Positions 27,159 to 36,765 of a stretch of DNA of 64,000 bases are shown here, piece by piece. This DNA comes from Duganella margarita. Lineage in GTDB: Bacteria > Pseudomonadota > Gammaproteobacteria > Burkholderiales > Burkholderiaceae_D. The position numbers were made by a program, and so were the translations under genes. The stretch spans positions 20,209 to 84,208 of the forward strand of contig NZ_WWCS01000021.1 of assembly GCF_009857535.1 (NCBI RefSeq), written 5' to 3'. The notes below the pieces were generated by a model. It was not told where the DNA came from. It worked only from the letters and a program-made list of their open reading frames with translations, and did not search any database. Each line of letters begins with the position of its first letter. The stretch's first letter is position 1.

Positions 27159-27844
27159 TGAGCGATACGGAGTTTGACAAGCTGGCCACGGCCGCCTTCA
27201 AAGGCGAGCGCGTGGCCGCGCGCCGTTTGGCGGCACGCATGCAGTTGAGCGAGGCGCAGGCCTTGTTGCAGGTGCTGACCTTGGCCGCCGGCGCGCTGGG
27301 CCTGGCGCATCTTCTCGGTGAGCGCGAAGCCTTGCGCTTGCGCGATGAAGAACGCCGCCATTCCAGGCAGGCGGCCAGCGCGCACAAGCTGGCGATGCGC
27401 AAGGCGGGCATGCAGCCTTCTGCGGCGGCGTGGCGCGGCTGGTTTGACGGTTCGGCACATCCGAATCCGGGCCAGATCGGCATTGGCGCCCTGCTCTGCG
27501 GGCCGGATGGCCAACGCGTGGAAATCAGCCGCCGCGCGGGATATGGCAATAGCAGCGAAGCGGAATATCTGGCGCTGACGGCGTTGCTGGAAGCAGCGCG
27601 CGACCATGGTGCGCATGGGTTGACGGTCTACGGCGACAGCCAGGTTGTGGTCAACGACGTGAATCTCGGCGCAGCACGCGGCGCCAAGGGACTGGAAGAA
27701 CATCGCACGCGCGTGATCTCGCTGATGGCGGCGCTGGGCGCCGTCCAACTACGCTGGATTCCACGTCACCGCAACGGTGCGGCGGATCAGCTGTCACAAC
27801 AAGCGATAGCCCGCCGGGATCAGACGCCAGAACTCATCTGGTAA
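27158..27844 (+). CDS. RNase HI-like protein with N-terminal extension
   Basis: 228 residues from ATG 27158, overlapping the preceding TGA by one base. Residues about 95-225 are an RNase H fold: FDGSAHPNPGQIGIGALL with the first Asp, a Glu in SSEAEYLALTALLEAA, Asp in VYGDSQVVV and the last Asp in HRNGAADQLS. The four acidic residues suggest active RNA-DNA hybrid cleavage. The first 90 residues are helical, Ala/Arg-rich and not a hybrid-binding domain I recognise. Linkage to the YXWGXW gene is probably only positional. Confidence 0.85.
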   Translation: MSDTEFDKLATAAFKGERVAARRLAARMQLSEAQALLQVLTLAAGALGLAHLLGEREALRLRDEERRHSRQAASAHKLAMRKAGMQPSAAAWRGWFDGSAHPNPGQIGIGALLCGPDGQRVEISRRAGYGNSSEAEYLALTALLEAARDHGAHGLTVYGDSQVVVNDVNLGAARGAKGLEEHRTRVISLMAALGAVQLRWIPRHRNGAADQLSQQAIARRDQTPELIW

Positions 27845-27875
27845 GATAATATTCTTTGGTTGACCTTATCGCACA

Positions 27876-28616
27876 ATGAAATCGCTCCTCTTTTGCACCA
27901 GCTTCATCAGCGGCAACGAAGCCTGGGAAACCCGCTATCAACGCTGGCTCGACTATTATCGAGACGTGCCGATCAATGCGGTGAAGAAGATCATGATCGA
28001 CGATGGTTCGCCTTTCCTGCCGAGCGCCAGCCTCATCAAGACGATTTCGCATACCGACCCGGTGGCGGCCGAAACAGACGCGCACCTGATTGTCCGCTTC
28101 GATAACAACCTGGGCCGCCAAAGCATCAAGGATTATCCGGGCTGGTGGCGCAGTTTTCTGCACTCGATCGAGATCGCCGACGAACTGGGCGTCGACAAGA
28201 TCATCCATATCGAATCGGACGCGTTCATCCTGAGTCCGCAACTGGTCGAGTTTCTGAACCAGGTGCGCGATGGCTGGCACGTCTTGTGGTCGCCGCATAA
28301 CGATTTCCCGGAGACCGCCATCCAGGTAATCTGCCGCGACCAGTTCGATATTTTCCGGAACTTCAAGCAGAAAAATCCGGAACTGCGCTTCCACGACTTC
28401 GCCGAGCGTGTGTTGCCGTTCACCGATGTGCACCGCGAATTCAAGGGTGACCGTTACAGCGAATTCAAGCGCAATCGCGGCATCTTCCGATCAAAGAAGT
28501 TCAATTTCCTGCCTATCTTCGAATGGGACTTCTTCAACGTGCCAGTGCCGCCGGACGCCGACTTCGCCACCCAGGGCGTGACGCGCCAGAAATTGGCATA
28601 TCGCCGCCACGGCTAG
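27876..28616 (+). CDS. putative glycosyltransferase-like protein
   Basis: 246 residues without signal peptide. The N-terminus (LLFCTSFISG, then KIMIDDGSPFLP) and the central KIIHIESDAFILSP segment look like the nucleotide-sugar and DxD-type regions of GT-A glycosyltransferases, here as ESDAF. No family can be named with confidence. The gene sits alone between the RNase H-like gene and a converging hydrolase gene. The ribosome-binding site is weak. Confidence 0.55.
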   Translation: MKSLLFCTSFISGNEAWETRYQRWLDYYRDVPINAVKKIMIDDGSPFLPSASLIKTISHTDPVAAETDAHLIVRFDNNLGRQSIKDYPGWWRSFLHSIEIADELGVDKIIHIESDAFILSPQLVEFLNQVRDGWHVLWSPHNDFPETAIQVICRDQFDIFRNFKQKNPELRFHDFAERVLPFTDVHREFKGDRYSEFKRNRGIFRSKKFNFLPIFEWDFFNVPVPPDADFATQGVTRQKLAYRRHG

Positions 28617-28624
28617 CGGCAAGT

Positions 28625-30154
28625 TCATTTCAGTATTTTCAGACGATCGGCGGCGTGACCGTTCTTCGGATCGAGTTCCAGCGATTTCTGGTAGCTGGCG
28701 ATGGCGGCGGGCTTGTTGTCCAGTGCCTCGTAGCCCTCGGCCAGGCTGTCGTGCAGGTTGCTGTCCTTCGGATACAGCGCCACGCCCAGCTTGAAGATCT
28801 CGACGCCGGCCGCCTCCTTGTTGGAGCGCAGCAGTTCGTAGCCCCAGCCGTTAAGGTCCGTCTCGGACAGCACGAAGCTCTTGTCGCCATCGTGCAGCTG
28901 GGTATAAATGGGCACCGCCTGATCGAATCCGCGCTTGAACAGTTCGGCCGCAAAACCGGTCTGCGTGGCGACCGGGCGGGTGTCTGCAGTGCGCGGCTCG
29001 TACAGCGCCATGTGACGCGGCGCGCCGTTTTGCGTCGGCGAGCGCTGGACGAAGGCCAGGCCGGCGGCGTCGTTCTTCAGATACGCATCGACAAACGCCA
29101 GCATGTAGCGCGCGGTCCAGTAGTAGGCCTGCTCCACCTCTTCGCGCGTGTAGTCTCCAAAGTGCGATGGCGGCATGAAGCGCAATGCGGCCGGCGAAAA
29201 ATCGACGTGCACCATCGGCTGCATTATCACTTGATACAGCTGCGTGTGCCGCGCGGCGTTCAGCAGGCTGAATGAGGTTTCGACGCCGCGCTGGTTCAGG
29301 TCGGAAATGGTCGCCAGCTTGCGCGAGACGTACAGCCATGGAACGGTCAGGCGCGACACCGGCAGCGTCTTGGTCAGCTCCGGCTCGCGCGTGCCATCGA
29401 GGCTGATGACGGCGGAGATGCGGTTGTCGGCAGCCGCCGCAAACAGGCCGGTCATGCCGCCCCAGCTCCAGCCGGCGGTGGCGATGTGCGCGGTGTCGGC
29501 AAACGGCAGCGTGTGGGCGTACGAGATCAGGAAGCCGATGTCGCGCGCCTGCGCTTCAGCGCCTTCGCGATCAAAGACCATTTGGCGGGTGCGCGCACCC
29601 AGGTTGCGGCTGACGATGGTCACATAGCCATGACTGGCCAGGTATTCGCCGACATCCGCTGCTTCATGCGCGGGGCTGCCGCCGCCCGGCGCGTAGATCA
29701 CCACCGGATATTTTCCGGCCAACGGCGTGGCGTCGCGCACCGCCCACATGGGTTGCGCAAACCTGGCCCTGGCCTGCGCTTCGCCGATGTCGGCGCCGGC
29801 CGACTTCAGACGTCCGGCCACGTAGGCATCCACCTCGGACTTACTGCGGCCGTAGTTATCGTCGGTCGCCTCGGTGCGGATATAGTCGGCATAAGGAAGG
29901 CGCTTACCGGCGCTGGATGCGGCGGGATACCAGATCAGCGTCTGCAGCGGCCGGGCGCGTTCGCCGGTGAACGGCTGGCCGGTCACGGCATCGGTTGTTT
30001 CGCGGTAGCTGCGGGAATAATCGTACTGCTGGACGAGGCGGAAGCCGACGCTGTGCGGCCCCCGTTCAAGATTGGCAAAGCCGGTTTCGGCCCGGACCAG
30101 CGGCGCCAGCACCGCCAGTAATGCCGTCGACACCACCCATAACAAATATCGCAT
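28625..30154 (-). CDS. exported alpha/beta hydrolase with C-terminal TPR
   Basis: 509 residues from ATG 30154, which has GGGAG 5 bases upstream; the longer in-frame alternative would begin with GTG. A signal peptide ends near VRA-E. The nucleophile elbow is GWSWGG, preceded by an oxyanion region PVVIYAPGGGSPAHE, as in dienelactone-hydrolase or platelet-activating-factor-acetylhydrolase-like enzymes. The last 100 residues form TPR-type helices (YELLRSNKEAAGVEIFKLG, DSLAEGYEALDNKPAAIASY). The substrate is unknown; a periplasmic esterase role is inferred. Confidence 0.85.
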   Translation of the reverse strand: MRYLLWVVSTALLAVLAPLVRAETGFANLERGPHSVGFRLVQQYDYSRSYRETTDAVTGQPFTGERARPLQTLIWYPAASSAGKRLPYADYIRTEATDDNYGRSKSEVDAYVAGRLKSAGADIGEAQARARFAQPMWAVRDATPLAGKYPVVIYAPGGGSPAHEAADVGEYLASHGYVTIVSRNLGARTRQMVFDREGAEAQARDIGFLISYAHTLPFADTAHIATAGWSWGGMTGLFAAAADNRISAVISLDGTREPELTKTLPVSRLTVPWLYVSRKLATISDLNQRGVETSFSLLNAARHTQLYQVIMQPMVHVDFSPAALRFMPPSHFGDYTREEVEQAYYWTARYMLAFVDAYLKNDAAGLAFVQRSPTQNGAPRHMALYEPRTADTRPVATQTGFAAELFKRGFDQAVPIYTQLHDGDKSFVLSETDLNGWGYELLRSNKEAAGVEIFKLGVALYPKDSNLHDSLAEGYEALDNKPAAIASYQKSLELDPKNGHAADRLKILK

Positions 30155-30200
30155 CACACTCCCACGCACATAGCCAAAAAGGCAATGCTACGTGAAAAGT

Positions 30201-31811
30201 TCAAACGCTGCGAGTAATTTGTAGCTGCGGACGGGCCGGACGCGCGTGCGACAGGCGCGACGTGCCATCGACCTTGAATACGCTGACGGCATGCGCCAGC
30301 GCGGCGGCCTGCTGCTGCATCGATTCGGCCGCCGCCGCCGCCTGCTCCACCAGCGCGGCGTTCTGCTGCGTGACCGCGTCCATCGAACCGATGGCCTGAT
30401 TCACTTCGTTGATGCCGGCGCTTTGTTCGGTGCTGGCGGCGGTGATTTCCGAGATCATGTCGCTGACCTTGTGCACGCTGGCGACGATTTCGTCCATCGT
30501 CACGCCGGCATCGGCCACCAGTTTGCTGCCCTGGTTGACCTTGTCCACCGAATCGCCGATCAGCGCCTTGATTTCCTTGGCGGCCGAAGCGGAACGCTGC
30601 GCCAGATTGCGCACTTCCGACGCCACCACCGCAAAACCGCGGCCCTGTTCACCAGCGCGTGCCGCTTCCACCGCCGCATTCAGCGCCAGGATGTTGGTCT
30701 GGAAGGCGATCCCGTCGATCACCGCGATGATGTCGACGATCTTGCTGGACGACTGGTTGATCGAATCCATGGTGCCCACCACTTGCGCCACCACGGCGCC
30801 GCCCTTGACCGCCACCTGCGCGGCCGATGCCGCCAGCTGGTTGGCCTGGCGCGCGTTGTCGGCGTTGTGCTTGACGGTGGAGGTCAACTCTTCCATCGAC
30901 GATGCAGTTTCTTCCAGCGCGCCGGCCTGTTGCTCGGTGCGGCGCGACAGATCCTGGTTGCCCTGGGCGATTTCGCTCGACGAGGTGGTGATGTGATCGG
31001 TGCCGGAACGCACTTCGGTGACGATGCCCAGCAGGCTGGCGTTCATCTCCTTCAACGCCGACAACAGCTGGCCGGTTTCATCCTTGGCGCTGTCGTCGAT
31101 ATGGCCGGTCAGGTCGCCGCTGGCGACGCGGCGCGCTGCCGCCACCGCCTCTTGCAGCGGGCGGACGATGCCGGTGGTCAGCAGCCAGGCGCAGGTGGCG
31201 CCGAAGGCCAGCACCAGCGCGGCCAGCATGAACAGCAAACGGCGGCTGCTGTTGGCGATGTCTTCGATATGCACGGCGGCAGCGTCGATTTTGGCGCGCT
31301 GCATTTTCAACAGTTCGGCGATCAATTCTTGGAACTTGGCCGTGCCGGGCTTGAAAACGTTTTCAAAAATCTTTGTTGCCTCGTCCAGTTCGCCGGCGGT
31401 TTTGAGCTTGTTGATCTGGTCGCGCGACGACAGGTAGACCTTGCGCTGTTCGCCGATGCGGTTGAACAGGTCTTTTTCATCGTCGTCGACGATCAGCGTT
31501 TCGATCTTTTTCTGCAGTTCGCCGGAAGCGGCGGAAGAAGCCTTGGACTCTTCGGCGAAGTAGGCGCCCAGCGACTGGTCGCTGCTGCGGGCAATCGCGG
31601 TGGTGCGGCGGATGCCGCTGTCGATCTTGCCCGACCAATCGGAGATCATGCGCTCCTTGGCCAGCGGATTCTGCATCATTTCGCTGGTGGCCGCGGCCAC
31701 GCCTTGCAGCCGCCATACGCCGATGCCGGTGATCAGCATCGCAAACGCCAGGATAATCGTGAAGCCCAACGCCAGGCGCTTGCCAATACTGATATTCGCC
31801 AACATATTCAT
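30201..31811 (-). CDS. methyl-accepting chemotaxis protein
   Basis: 536 residues. Membrane helices lie at about 12-32 and 190-212, enclosing a periplasmic four-helix-bundle ligand domain (with LKTAGELDEATKIFENVF). A HAMP domain follows, then the methyl-accepting signalling domain with the invariant hairpin tip EAARAGEQGRGFAVVASEVRNLAQRS. It transmits attractant or stress signals through CheW to CheA. The upstream gene on the same strand is cheW-like (83-base gap), so the two probably work together. The ligand is unknown. Confidence 0.95.
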   Translation of the reverse strand: MNMLANISIGKRLALGFTIILAFAMLITGIGVWRLQGVAAATSEMMQNPLAKERMISDWSGKIDSGIRRTTAIARSSDQSLGAYFAEESKASSAASGELQKKIETLIVDDDEKDLFNRIGEQRKVYLSSRDQINKLKTAGELDEATKIFENVFKPGTAKFQELIAELLKMQRAKIDAAAVHIEDIANSSRRLLFMLAALVLAFGATCAWLLTTGIVRPLQEAVAAARRVASGDLTGHIDDSAKDETGQLLSALKEMNASLLGIVTEVRSGTDHITTSSSEIAQGNQDLSRRTEQQAGALEETASSMEELTSTVKHNADNARQANQLAASAAQVAVKGGAVVAQVVGTMDSINQSSSKIVDIIAVIDGIAFQTNILALNAAVEAARAGEQGRGFAVVASEVRNLAQRSASAAKEIKALIGDSVDKVNQGSKLVADAGVTMDEIVASVHKVSDMISEITAASTEQSAGINEVNQAIGSMDAVTQQNAALVEQAAAAAESMQQQAAALAHAVSVFKVDGTSRLSHARPARPQLQITRSV

Positions 31812-31894
31812 TCTTGCACCTACCTCTCAGAGTAAACCAAAAATAAAACTACGGAATCAGCATCGGGACCGTGCCCGGCGTGATAAAGGCTGAC

Positions 31895-32389
31895 TTATGC
31901 GGCCAGCGCGGTGCTTTCGATCAGGCCCATATCGGCGCTGGACATCAGCTTGTCGATGTCGACCAGGATCAGCATGCGGTCTTCAATGGTGCCGAGGCCG
32001 ACAATGTGGTCGGTATTCAGCGCCGAGCCGATTTCCGGCGCCGGTTTGATCTGCTCAGGCAGCAGCGTGGTCACGTCCGACACGCGATCCACCACCATGC
32101 CGACCACGCGGTGGCCGATATTGAGGATGATGACCACGGTGAACTGGTCATAGGTCGGGGTGCCCAGATTGAATTTGATGCGCATATCGACGATCGGCAC
32201 GATGATGCCGCGCAGATTGACTACGCCCTTGACGAAGCCCGGCGCGTTGGCGATGCGGGTGGGCGTTTCGTAGCTGCGGATCTCGCTTACTTTTTGAATA
32301 TCAATGCCGTACTCTTCCTGGCCGAGGGTAAAGGCCAGGTACTCGCCGGCGCTCGAGGACGTCGCGTGCAATTCGCTTACGTTAGACAT
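31895..32389 (-). CDS. CheW-type chemotaxis coupling protein
   Basis: 164 residues from ATG 32389, preceded by AAGGAAAA. CheW-fold marks: EYLAFTLGQEEYGIDIQKVSEI, then NAPGFVKGVVNLRGIIVPIVDMR and VVDRVSDVTTL. It links receptors to the CheA kinase. The gene precedes the MCP gene. No cheA, cheY or flagellar genes occur in the window, so this is an accessory receptor-coupler pair. Confidence 0.93.
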   Translation of the reverse strand: MSNVSELHATSSSAGEYLAFTLGQEEYGIDIQKVSEIRSYETPTRIANAPGFVKGVVNLRGIIVPIVDMRIKFNLGTPTYDQFTVVIILNIGHRVVGMVVDRVSDVTTLLPEQIKPAPEIGSALNTDHIVGLGTIEDRMLILVDIDKLMSSADMGLIESTALAA

Positions 32390-32588
32390 AGGTTTTCCTT
32401 CTCTGCGATAGTGACTATGCGTAATGTTACCGCAAGTCAAGATCAATAGCACCAAATAAATGCATAGCAGCAACAAAATAAACTTATTGCAATTCTCAGA
32501 TTGATAATTCGGCTACGGTTTTCTCCTGCACAAGGTGCGCCAAGGCTGTATCATTTACACAAAATCGACGAATCAATCCGGGAGACCG

Positions 32589-33248
32589 ATGAATAGCTTG
32601 CTTACTGGTTGGCACCCGCGCCTGGTGGCCCTGGCCACTGCGGCACAGGGCATGGATGGCGCTCATGACACCAACCATCTGCACCGCGTCTGGCGCAACG
32701 CCAGCCTGCTGCTGAACGATTATCCCGAGGCCGACGCACTGGTGGTGCTGGCCGGCTGTTACCTGCATGACCTGGTCAACCTGCCGAAGAACCATCCCGA
32801 GCGCCATTTGGCGTCGCGCAAGGCCGCGCTGCTGGCCAGCCGCCAGCTGGCCGAACTGGATTTCCCGCCGAACAGACTGGCCGGCGTGGCTCACGCCATC
32901 GAGAGCCACAGTTTTTCCGCCGGCATCCGCGCCGAGACCATCGAAGCCAAAATCGTGCAGGACGCCGACCGGCTGGATGCGCTCGGCGCGGTCGGCCTGG
33001 CGCGGCTGTTCTACACCGCCGGCCGCATGGATTCGGCGCTGGCGCATCCGGACGATCCGATGGCGCTGCACCGCGACCTCAATGACAAGGCGTACGCGCT
33101 GGACCATATCGACACCAAGCTGGCCACCCTGCCCGGCACCATGCAGACCGCCGCCGGCCGCCGCCTGGCCGACAACCGGCTGCATGAATTGATCGCCTTC
33201 CGTGACAGCTTTATCGCCGAATGGGCCGCCAGCCCGGCCGCGCCGTAA
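32589..33248 (+). CDS. HD-domain phosphohydrolase (YedJ-like)
   Basis: 219 residues from ATG 32589, after GGGAG. HD motif residues: H in DTNHLHRVWRNA, HD in GCYLHDLVNLPKNHPERH, and the final D in QDADRLDALGAVGLAR. This arrangement and the sequence around it match the YedJ group of metal-dependent phosphohydrolases, whose substrate is not established. The upstream 200 bases, shared with the divergent cheW gene, are AT-rich and should hold both promoters. Confidence 0.88.
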   Translation: MNSLLTGWHPRLVALATAAQGMDGAHDTNHLHRVWRNASLLLNDYPEADALVVLAGCYLHDLVNLPKNHPERHLASRKAALLASRQLAELDFPPNRLAGVAHAIESHSFSAGIRAETIEAKIVQDADRLDALGAVGLARLFYTAGRMDSALAHPDDPMALHRDLNDKAYALDHIDTKLATLPGTMQTAAGRRLADNRLHELIAFRDSFIAEWAASPAAP

Positions 33249-33271
33249 CCGACCCTCGCCACCTTCCCTAC

Positions 33272-34531
33272 ATGACCACCACTGACACCTCGGCAGCGGC
33301 GCCGCTGCCGGTACCGGGCAAGCCGCCGGGCAACCTGAATTTTGTCCTGATCTGCGTCTTCATCGATATGCTGGGCATCGGCCTGATCGTGCCGGTGCTG
33401 CCGGTGCTGGTCGGCGAATTCACCGGCACGCGCGACAACCAGGCCTACTGGTATGGCGTGATGAGCGCGGTGTTCGGCCTGATGCAGTTCCTGTTCATGC
33501 CGATGCTGGGCGCGATCAGCGACCGTGTCGGCCGCCGCCCGGTGCTGCTGTATTCCATGGCCGGCATGAGCATCAACTTCCTGACCACGGCCTGGGCGCC
33601 CAACCTGGCCTGCCTGTTTATCGGCCGCGTGATCGGCGGCATGTCGTCGGCCAGCATGTCGGTGGCGTCGGCCTATGCATCGGATATTTCGACACCGGAC
33701 AACCGCGCCAAGAGCTTCGGCAAGATCGGTGCGGCGTTCGGCCTGGGCTTTATTTGCGGGCCGATGCTGGGCGGGCTACTGGGCACGGTCGACCTGCATC
33801 TGCCGTTCTATGTGGCCGGCGCGCTGTCGGCCGCCAATCTGGTCTACGGCTATCTGATGGTGCCGGAATCGCTGCCGGCGTCGCGCCGCGCGCCGTTCAA
33901 GCTATCCAAGATCAATCCGCTGGCGGCGCTGGCCAAGCTGGCGCGCCGCACCGACATCCGCGGCCTGGTGGTCACCTACACGCTGGTGACGCTGGCGGCG
34001 ATGATGCTGCAAACCACCTGGGTGCTGTACACCACCTTCCGCTTCAACTGGACGCCCGGCCAGAACGGCGCGGCCCTGTTCTGCGTCGGCCTGACGGCGG
34101 CGGTGGTGCAGGCCGGCCTGCTTGGCCTGCTGATCAAGCGCTTCGGCGAGGTGCGGCTGGCGCAGCTAGGCATGGTCTCGGGCACCCTCACCTATCTGCT
34201 GTATGGCCTGGCCACGCAGGGCTGGATGATGTATGTGCTGATCGTCTGTAATGTGCTGTCGTTTGCGATTGGCCCGGCTCTGCAGAGCATCATCTCCAAG
34301 CACACGCCGGCCGACGAGCAAGGCGAGTTAATGGGATCGCTGCAATCGATCAGCAGCGTGGGCGTGATCGTCATGCCGCTGCTGGGCTCCGCGATCCTGG
34401 GTGAAGTCAGCCACCTGCCGGCCGGCGACTGGCGCGTCGGCAGCACCTTTTACCTGTGCGCCGCCATGCAGGCGATGGCGGTGCTGGTGGCTCAGCGCTA
34501 CTTCGGCAAGCACGAGGAGGACGAAGCATGA
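33272..34531 (+). CDS. MFS transporter, TCR/Tet family
   Basis: 419 residues from ATG 33272, 12 predicted membrane helices. The N-terminus has DMLGIGLIVPVLP, typical of TetA-like drug:H+ antiporters, and the loop 2-3 motif GAISDRVGRRPVLL. An antiport motif C-like GPMLGGLLG lies in helix 5. The substrate could be tetracycline-like or another drug or metabolite. Its stop overlaps the next start as ATGA. An in-frame start at 33221 would overlap the HD gene and is not preferred. Confidence 0.9.
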   Translation: MTTTDTSAAAPLPVPGKPPGNLNFVLICVFIDMLGIGLIVPVLPVLVGEFTGTRDNQAYWYGVMSAVFGLMQFLFMPMLGAISDRVGRRPVLLYSMAGMSINFLTTAWAPNLACLFIGRVIGGMSSASMSVASAYASDISTPDNRAKSFGKIGAAFGLGFICGPMLGGLLGTVDLHLPFYVAGALSAANLVYGYLMVPESLPASRRAPFKLSKINPLAALAKLARRTDIRGLVVTYTLVTLAAMMLQTTWVLYTTFRFNWTPGQNGAALFCVGLTAAVVQAGLLGLLIKRFGEVRLAQLGMVSGTLTYLLYGLATQGWMMYVLIVCNVLSFAIGPALQSIISKHTPADEQGELMGSLQSISSVGVIVMPLLGSAILGEVSHLPAGDWRVGSTFYLCAAMQAMAVLVAQRYFGKHEEDEA

Positions 34532-35340
34532 CGTTGCGCTGCTTGATCGCGGCCTGCATCGCCAGTTTTGCATTTGCCTCGCACAGCGCCGGCGCCGCCG
34601 GCTGTTCGCGCGAGATTTCGGTGCCGGTATCGGCCAACGGCGCCAGCGTCATCGTCGACGGCACGCAGGTGAAAGGCATTTATCCGGATCTGCTGCGTGG
34701 CATCGGGCCGAAGATCGGCTGCAGTTTTGTGTTCACCGTGGTGCCGCGCGCGCGCCAGGTGGCGATGTTCAAGAACGGTACGGCAGACCTGCTGGCGCCA
34801 GCGTCGCGCACGCAGGATCGCGACCAGATGGGCACCTTCATCCCGATGATCAATCACCGTCCGATGCTGATTTCGGTGAATAGCGGGCGCGCGCCGATCG
34901 CCGATCTACCGGATCTGCTGGCGCGCCGCGAATTGCGCGTGGCCGTGGTGCGCGGCTTTGATTATGGTGAGAGGTATTCGACGCTGCTCACCGAGCTGCA
35001 AAAACAGGGCCGCCTGTTCGTGGAAGTCGACGTGATTGCGGTGGCGCGCCTGCTGCATGCCGGTTCGGCCGACGTCACCATCATGGGGCCGACGCTGATG
35101 GCGGGAGCGATTCGCCGCGAGCAGCGCGTGCACGGCCTGCAGGAACGGCTGAAAATGGAGGCTATCCCGGAACTGCCGTGGAGCCAGAGCGGCGCCTACA
35201 TCTCCAACGCGCTCAAGCCGGAAGACCTGGCCATCCTGCGCGAGGCGCTGGAGACGGCCGGCAAATCCAATCAGGTGATGGACGGCTACCGGCGCTACTT
35301 CCGCACGGACCTGTTGTCCGACAGCGTGCGTCCGCGTTAA
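34528..35340 (+). CDS. periplasmic substrate-binding protein (SBP_bac_3-like)
   Basis: 270 residues from ATG 34528 (ATGA overlap with the MFS stop). The signal peptide ends near AGA-A. The body has the two-lobe plan of amino-acid-type binding proteins: GIYPDLLRGIGPKIGCSFVFTVVPRARQVAMFKNGTADLL, written here only as landmarks at about 50-90, and a second lobe with LRVAVVRGFDYGERY. No ABC permease is nearby, so it may be a free sensor-type binding protein. Association with the exporter is positional. Confidence 0.75.
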   Translation: MTLRCLIAACIASFAFASHSAGAAGCSREISVPVSANGASVIVDGTQVKGIYPDLLRGIGPKIGCSFVFTVVPRARQVAMFKNGTADLLAPASRTQDRDQMGTFIPMINHRPMLISVNSGRAPIADLPDLLARRELRVAVVRGFDYGERYSTLLTELQKQGRLFVEVDVIAVARLLHAGSADVTIMGPTLMAGAIRREQRVHGLQERLKMEAIPELPWSQSGAYISNALKPEDLAILREALETAGKSNQVMDGYRRYFRTDLLSDSVRPR

Positions 35341-36173
35341 TGTACTGCCAGCCCGCCAATGAATTCGCAATAGGCCGGCTGCACCATCGCATTGGTCAGC
35401 ACATCGTTATGGCCGGCGCCCGGTACCAGCAGCAGCCGTTTGGAGGATGACGGCAGCGCCGCGTAGACCTGCTTCGCCAGGCGCGGCGGCGTGGTGTGGT
35501 CCGCCGCCCCTTCCAGCACCAGCGCCGGCCCGGCGTAGCCCGATGCCGCCGCCACGTTGTCAATATCCTGCAATTCCGGGCTGATCTCCAGTCGCACGAA
35601 CGGCCACACATACCATGGCAGCATGGCATTGCCCCAGTCGCGCGCGTTGGTGGTGGTCGATTCGAGTATCAGACCGCGCGCGGCGGGACGCTGCTGCGCC
35701 ACGTAAGCCGCGACGAAGCTGCCGAGCGACTGCCCGTGCAGCACCACCTGGCCGGGACGGCGCGCGTTGACGTCGTCGAAGATCCGCAGTGCGTCGCTCT
35801 TCAGCATGGCGATGGTCGGCACGCCCTTGCTGCGGCCGTAGCCGCGATAGTCAAAGATGGTAACGTCGGCGCCGCAGGGCGCAATCGCGCCCAGCACTTC
35901 CGCGCCGTGCTGGTCGAGATGGAAGCTGTTGCCGCCGAAGTACAGCACCGTCAGCGCGTTGCCGGCACGGGTGGCCGAGACGCCGTGCAGTTCCGCGTCC
36001 GCGACCGGCAGCGCAAGTTCGGCGAGCTGCCAGGCGGGCGCGCTGGTGCTGTCGAGGGTGTGCGACGGCGGTGCATCGCCGGGCTTGTCAGCGCGCAGGA
36101 CATTTCGCTCCCCGACCTGCATCGCACATCCGGACAACATCAACACGCTTACCGCCAGCCATGCTTGCCTCAT
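35337..36173 (-). CDS. alpha/beta hydrolase lipoprotein
   Basis: 278 residues from ATG 36173, with AGGAGCGGGAA upstream. The N-terminus has a lipoprotein signal (lipobox LSGC at about 13-16). The hydrolase fold has FDYRGYGRSKG, the nucleophile elbow GQSLG and a late GAGHND with the catalytic His; the Asp is in EGAADHT. It is the YfhR/BEM46-like serine hydrolase type. The 3' end overlaps the converging binding-protein gene by 4 bases. Confidence 0.88.
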   Translation of the reverse strand: MRQAWLAVSVLMLSGCAMQVGERNVLRADKPGDAPPSHTLDSTSAPAWQLAELALPVADAELHGVSATRAGNALTVLYFGGNSFHLDQHGAEVLGAIAPCGADVTIFDYRGYGRSKGVPTIAMLKSDALRIFDDVNARRPGQVVLHGQSLGSFVAAYVAQQRPAARGLILESTTTNARDWGNAMLPWYVWPFVRLEISPELQDIDNVAAASGYAGPALVLEGAADHTTPPRLAKQVYAALPSSSKRLLLVPGAGHNDVLTNAMVQPAYCEFIGGLAVH

Positions 36174-36188
36174 TTCCCGCTCCTGTTT

Positions 36189-36205
36189 TTGAATGTACAA
36201 TTCAA
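36189..36205. promoter_or_regulatory. inverted repeat in a divergent promoter region
   Basis: TTGAAT and ATTCAA flank 5 bases (GTACA), in the AT-rich 70-base gap between the divergent hydrolase and DUF2975 genes. It could be an operator, for example for the Xre regulator encoded in the DUF2975 operon. Seen once only. Confidence 0.3.
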
Positions 36206-36243
36206 TATACAACAACAAAAACTTACTGTAAAACGATAAATTT

Positions 36244-36765
36244 ATGAAAATCTCACTGATCCGCATTTTCCTGTGGCTGTGCGTTGCCGTGCAGGCGGCG
36301 TTTTTTGTCTTCGCGTGGACAAGGTTTGCGCCGGCGATCGGCAGCATGACCATCGAGATCACAGCGGAAGGCGTCGGCACGGCGGCCAAGCTGGCGCTGT
36401 CGCCGTCGCAGCGGTGGCTCGGTGCGGCGTTGGCCGCCGTGCCGCTGCTGGTAATGGGCTATGGCTTGTGGCGGCTGGACCGGCTGCTGCTGAACTTCCG
36501 CCGCCAGGATTTGTTCACGGCGCAATCGGTCGGCCACCTGCGCGCGTTTGCCGGCGCCACGCTGGCGTCGACGCTGCTGACGATTGCAGAACCACCGGTG
36601 CGGACGCTGGCGTTCTGGCTGATGGGGGGCGGCGACCGGCATGTGTCGGTGGGCGTGCGGTCGGAACAGATTATTCTGCTGCTGGTGTGCGCACTGTTTT
36701 ATCTGGTCACGCGGCTGATGCAGGAAGGCAGCCGGCTGGCGGCGGAGAACGAGGCGTTCATCTGA
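36244..36765 (+). CDS. DUF2975 membrane protein
   Basis: 173 residues, four hydrophobic segments (about 5-25, 58-78, 98-118, 138-155). The helix 2 end carries GLWRLDRLLLNFRRQDLFTAQSV, the hallmark of DUF2975. These proteins are nearly always encoded just upstream of a small Xre regulator, as here, where ATG of the regulator overlaps the TGA by one base. The pair is proposed to sense a membrane state; the mechanism is unknown. Confidence 0.88.
   Translation: MKISLIRIFLWLCVAVQAAFFVFAWTRFAPAIGSMTIEITAEGVGTAAKLALSPSQRWLGAALAAVPLLVMGYGLWRLDRLLLNFRRQDLFTAQSVGHLRAFAGATLASTLLTIAEPPVRTLAFWLMGGGDRHVSVGVRSEQIILLLVCALFYLVTRLMQEGSRLAAENEAFI

Noticed and set aside
30246..31835. 529-codon antisense frame over the chemotaxis receptor
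   Set aside because: The sense frame has the invariant MCP hairpin; the antisense is a shadow.
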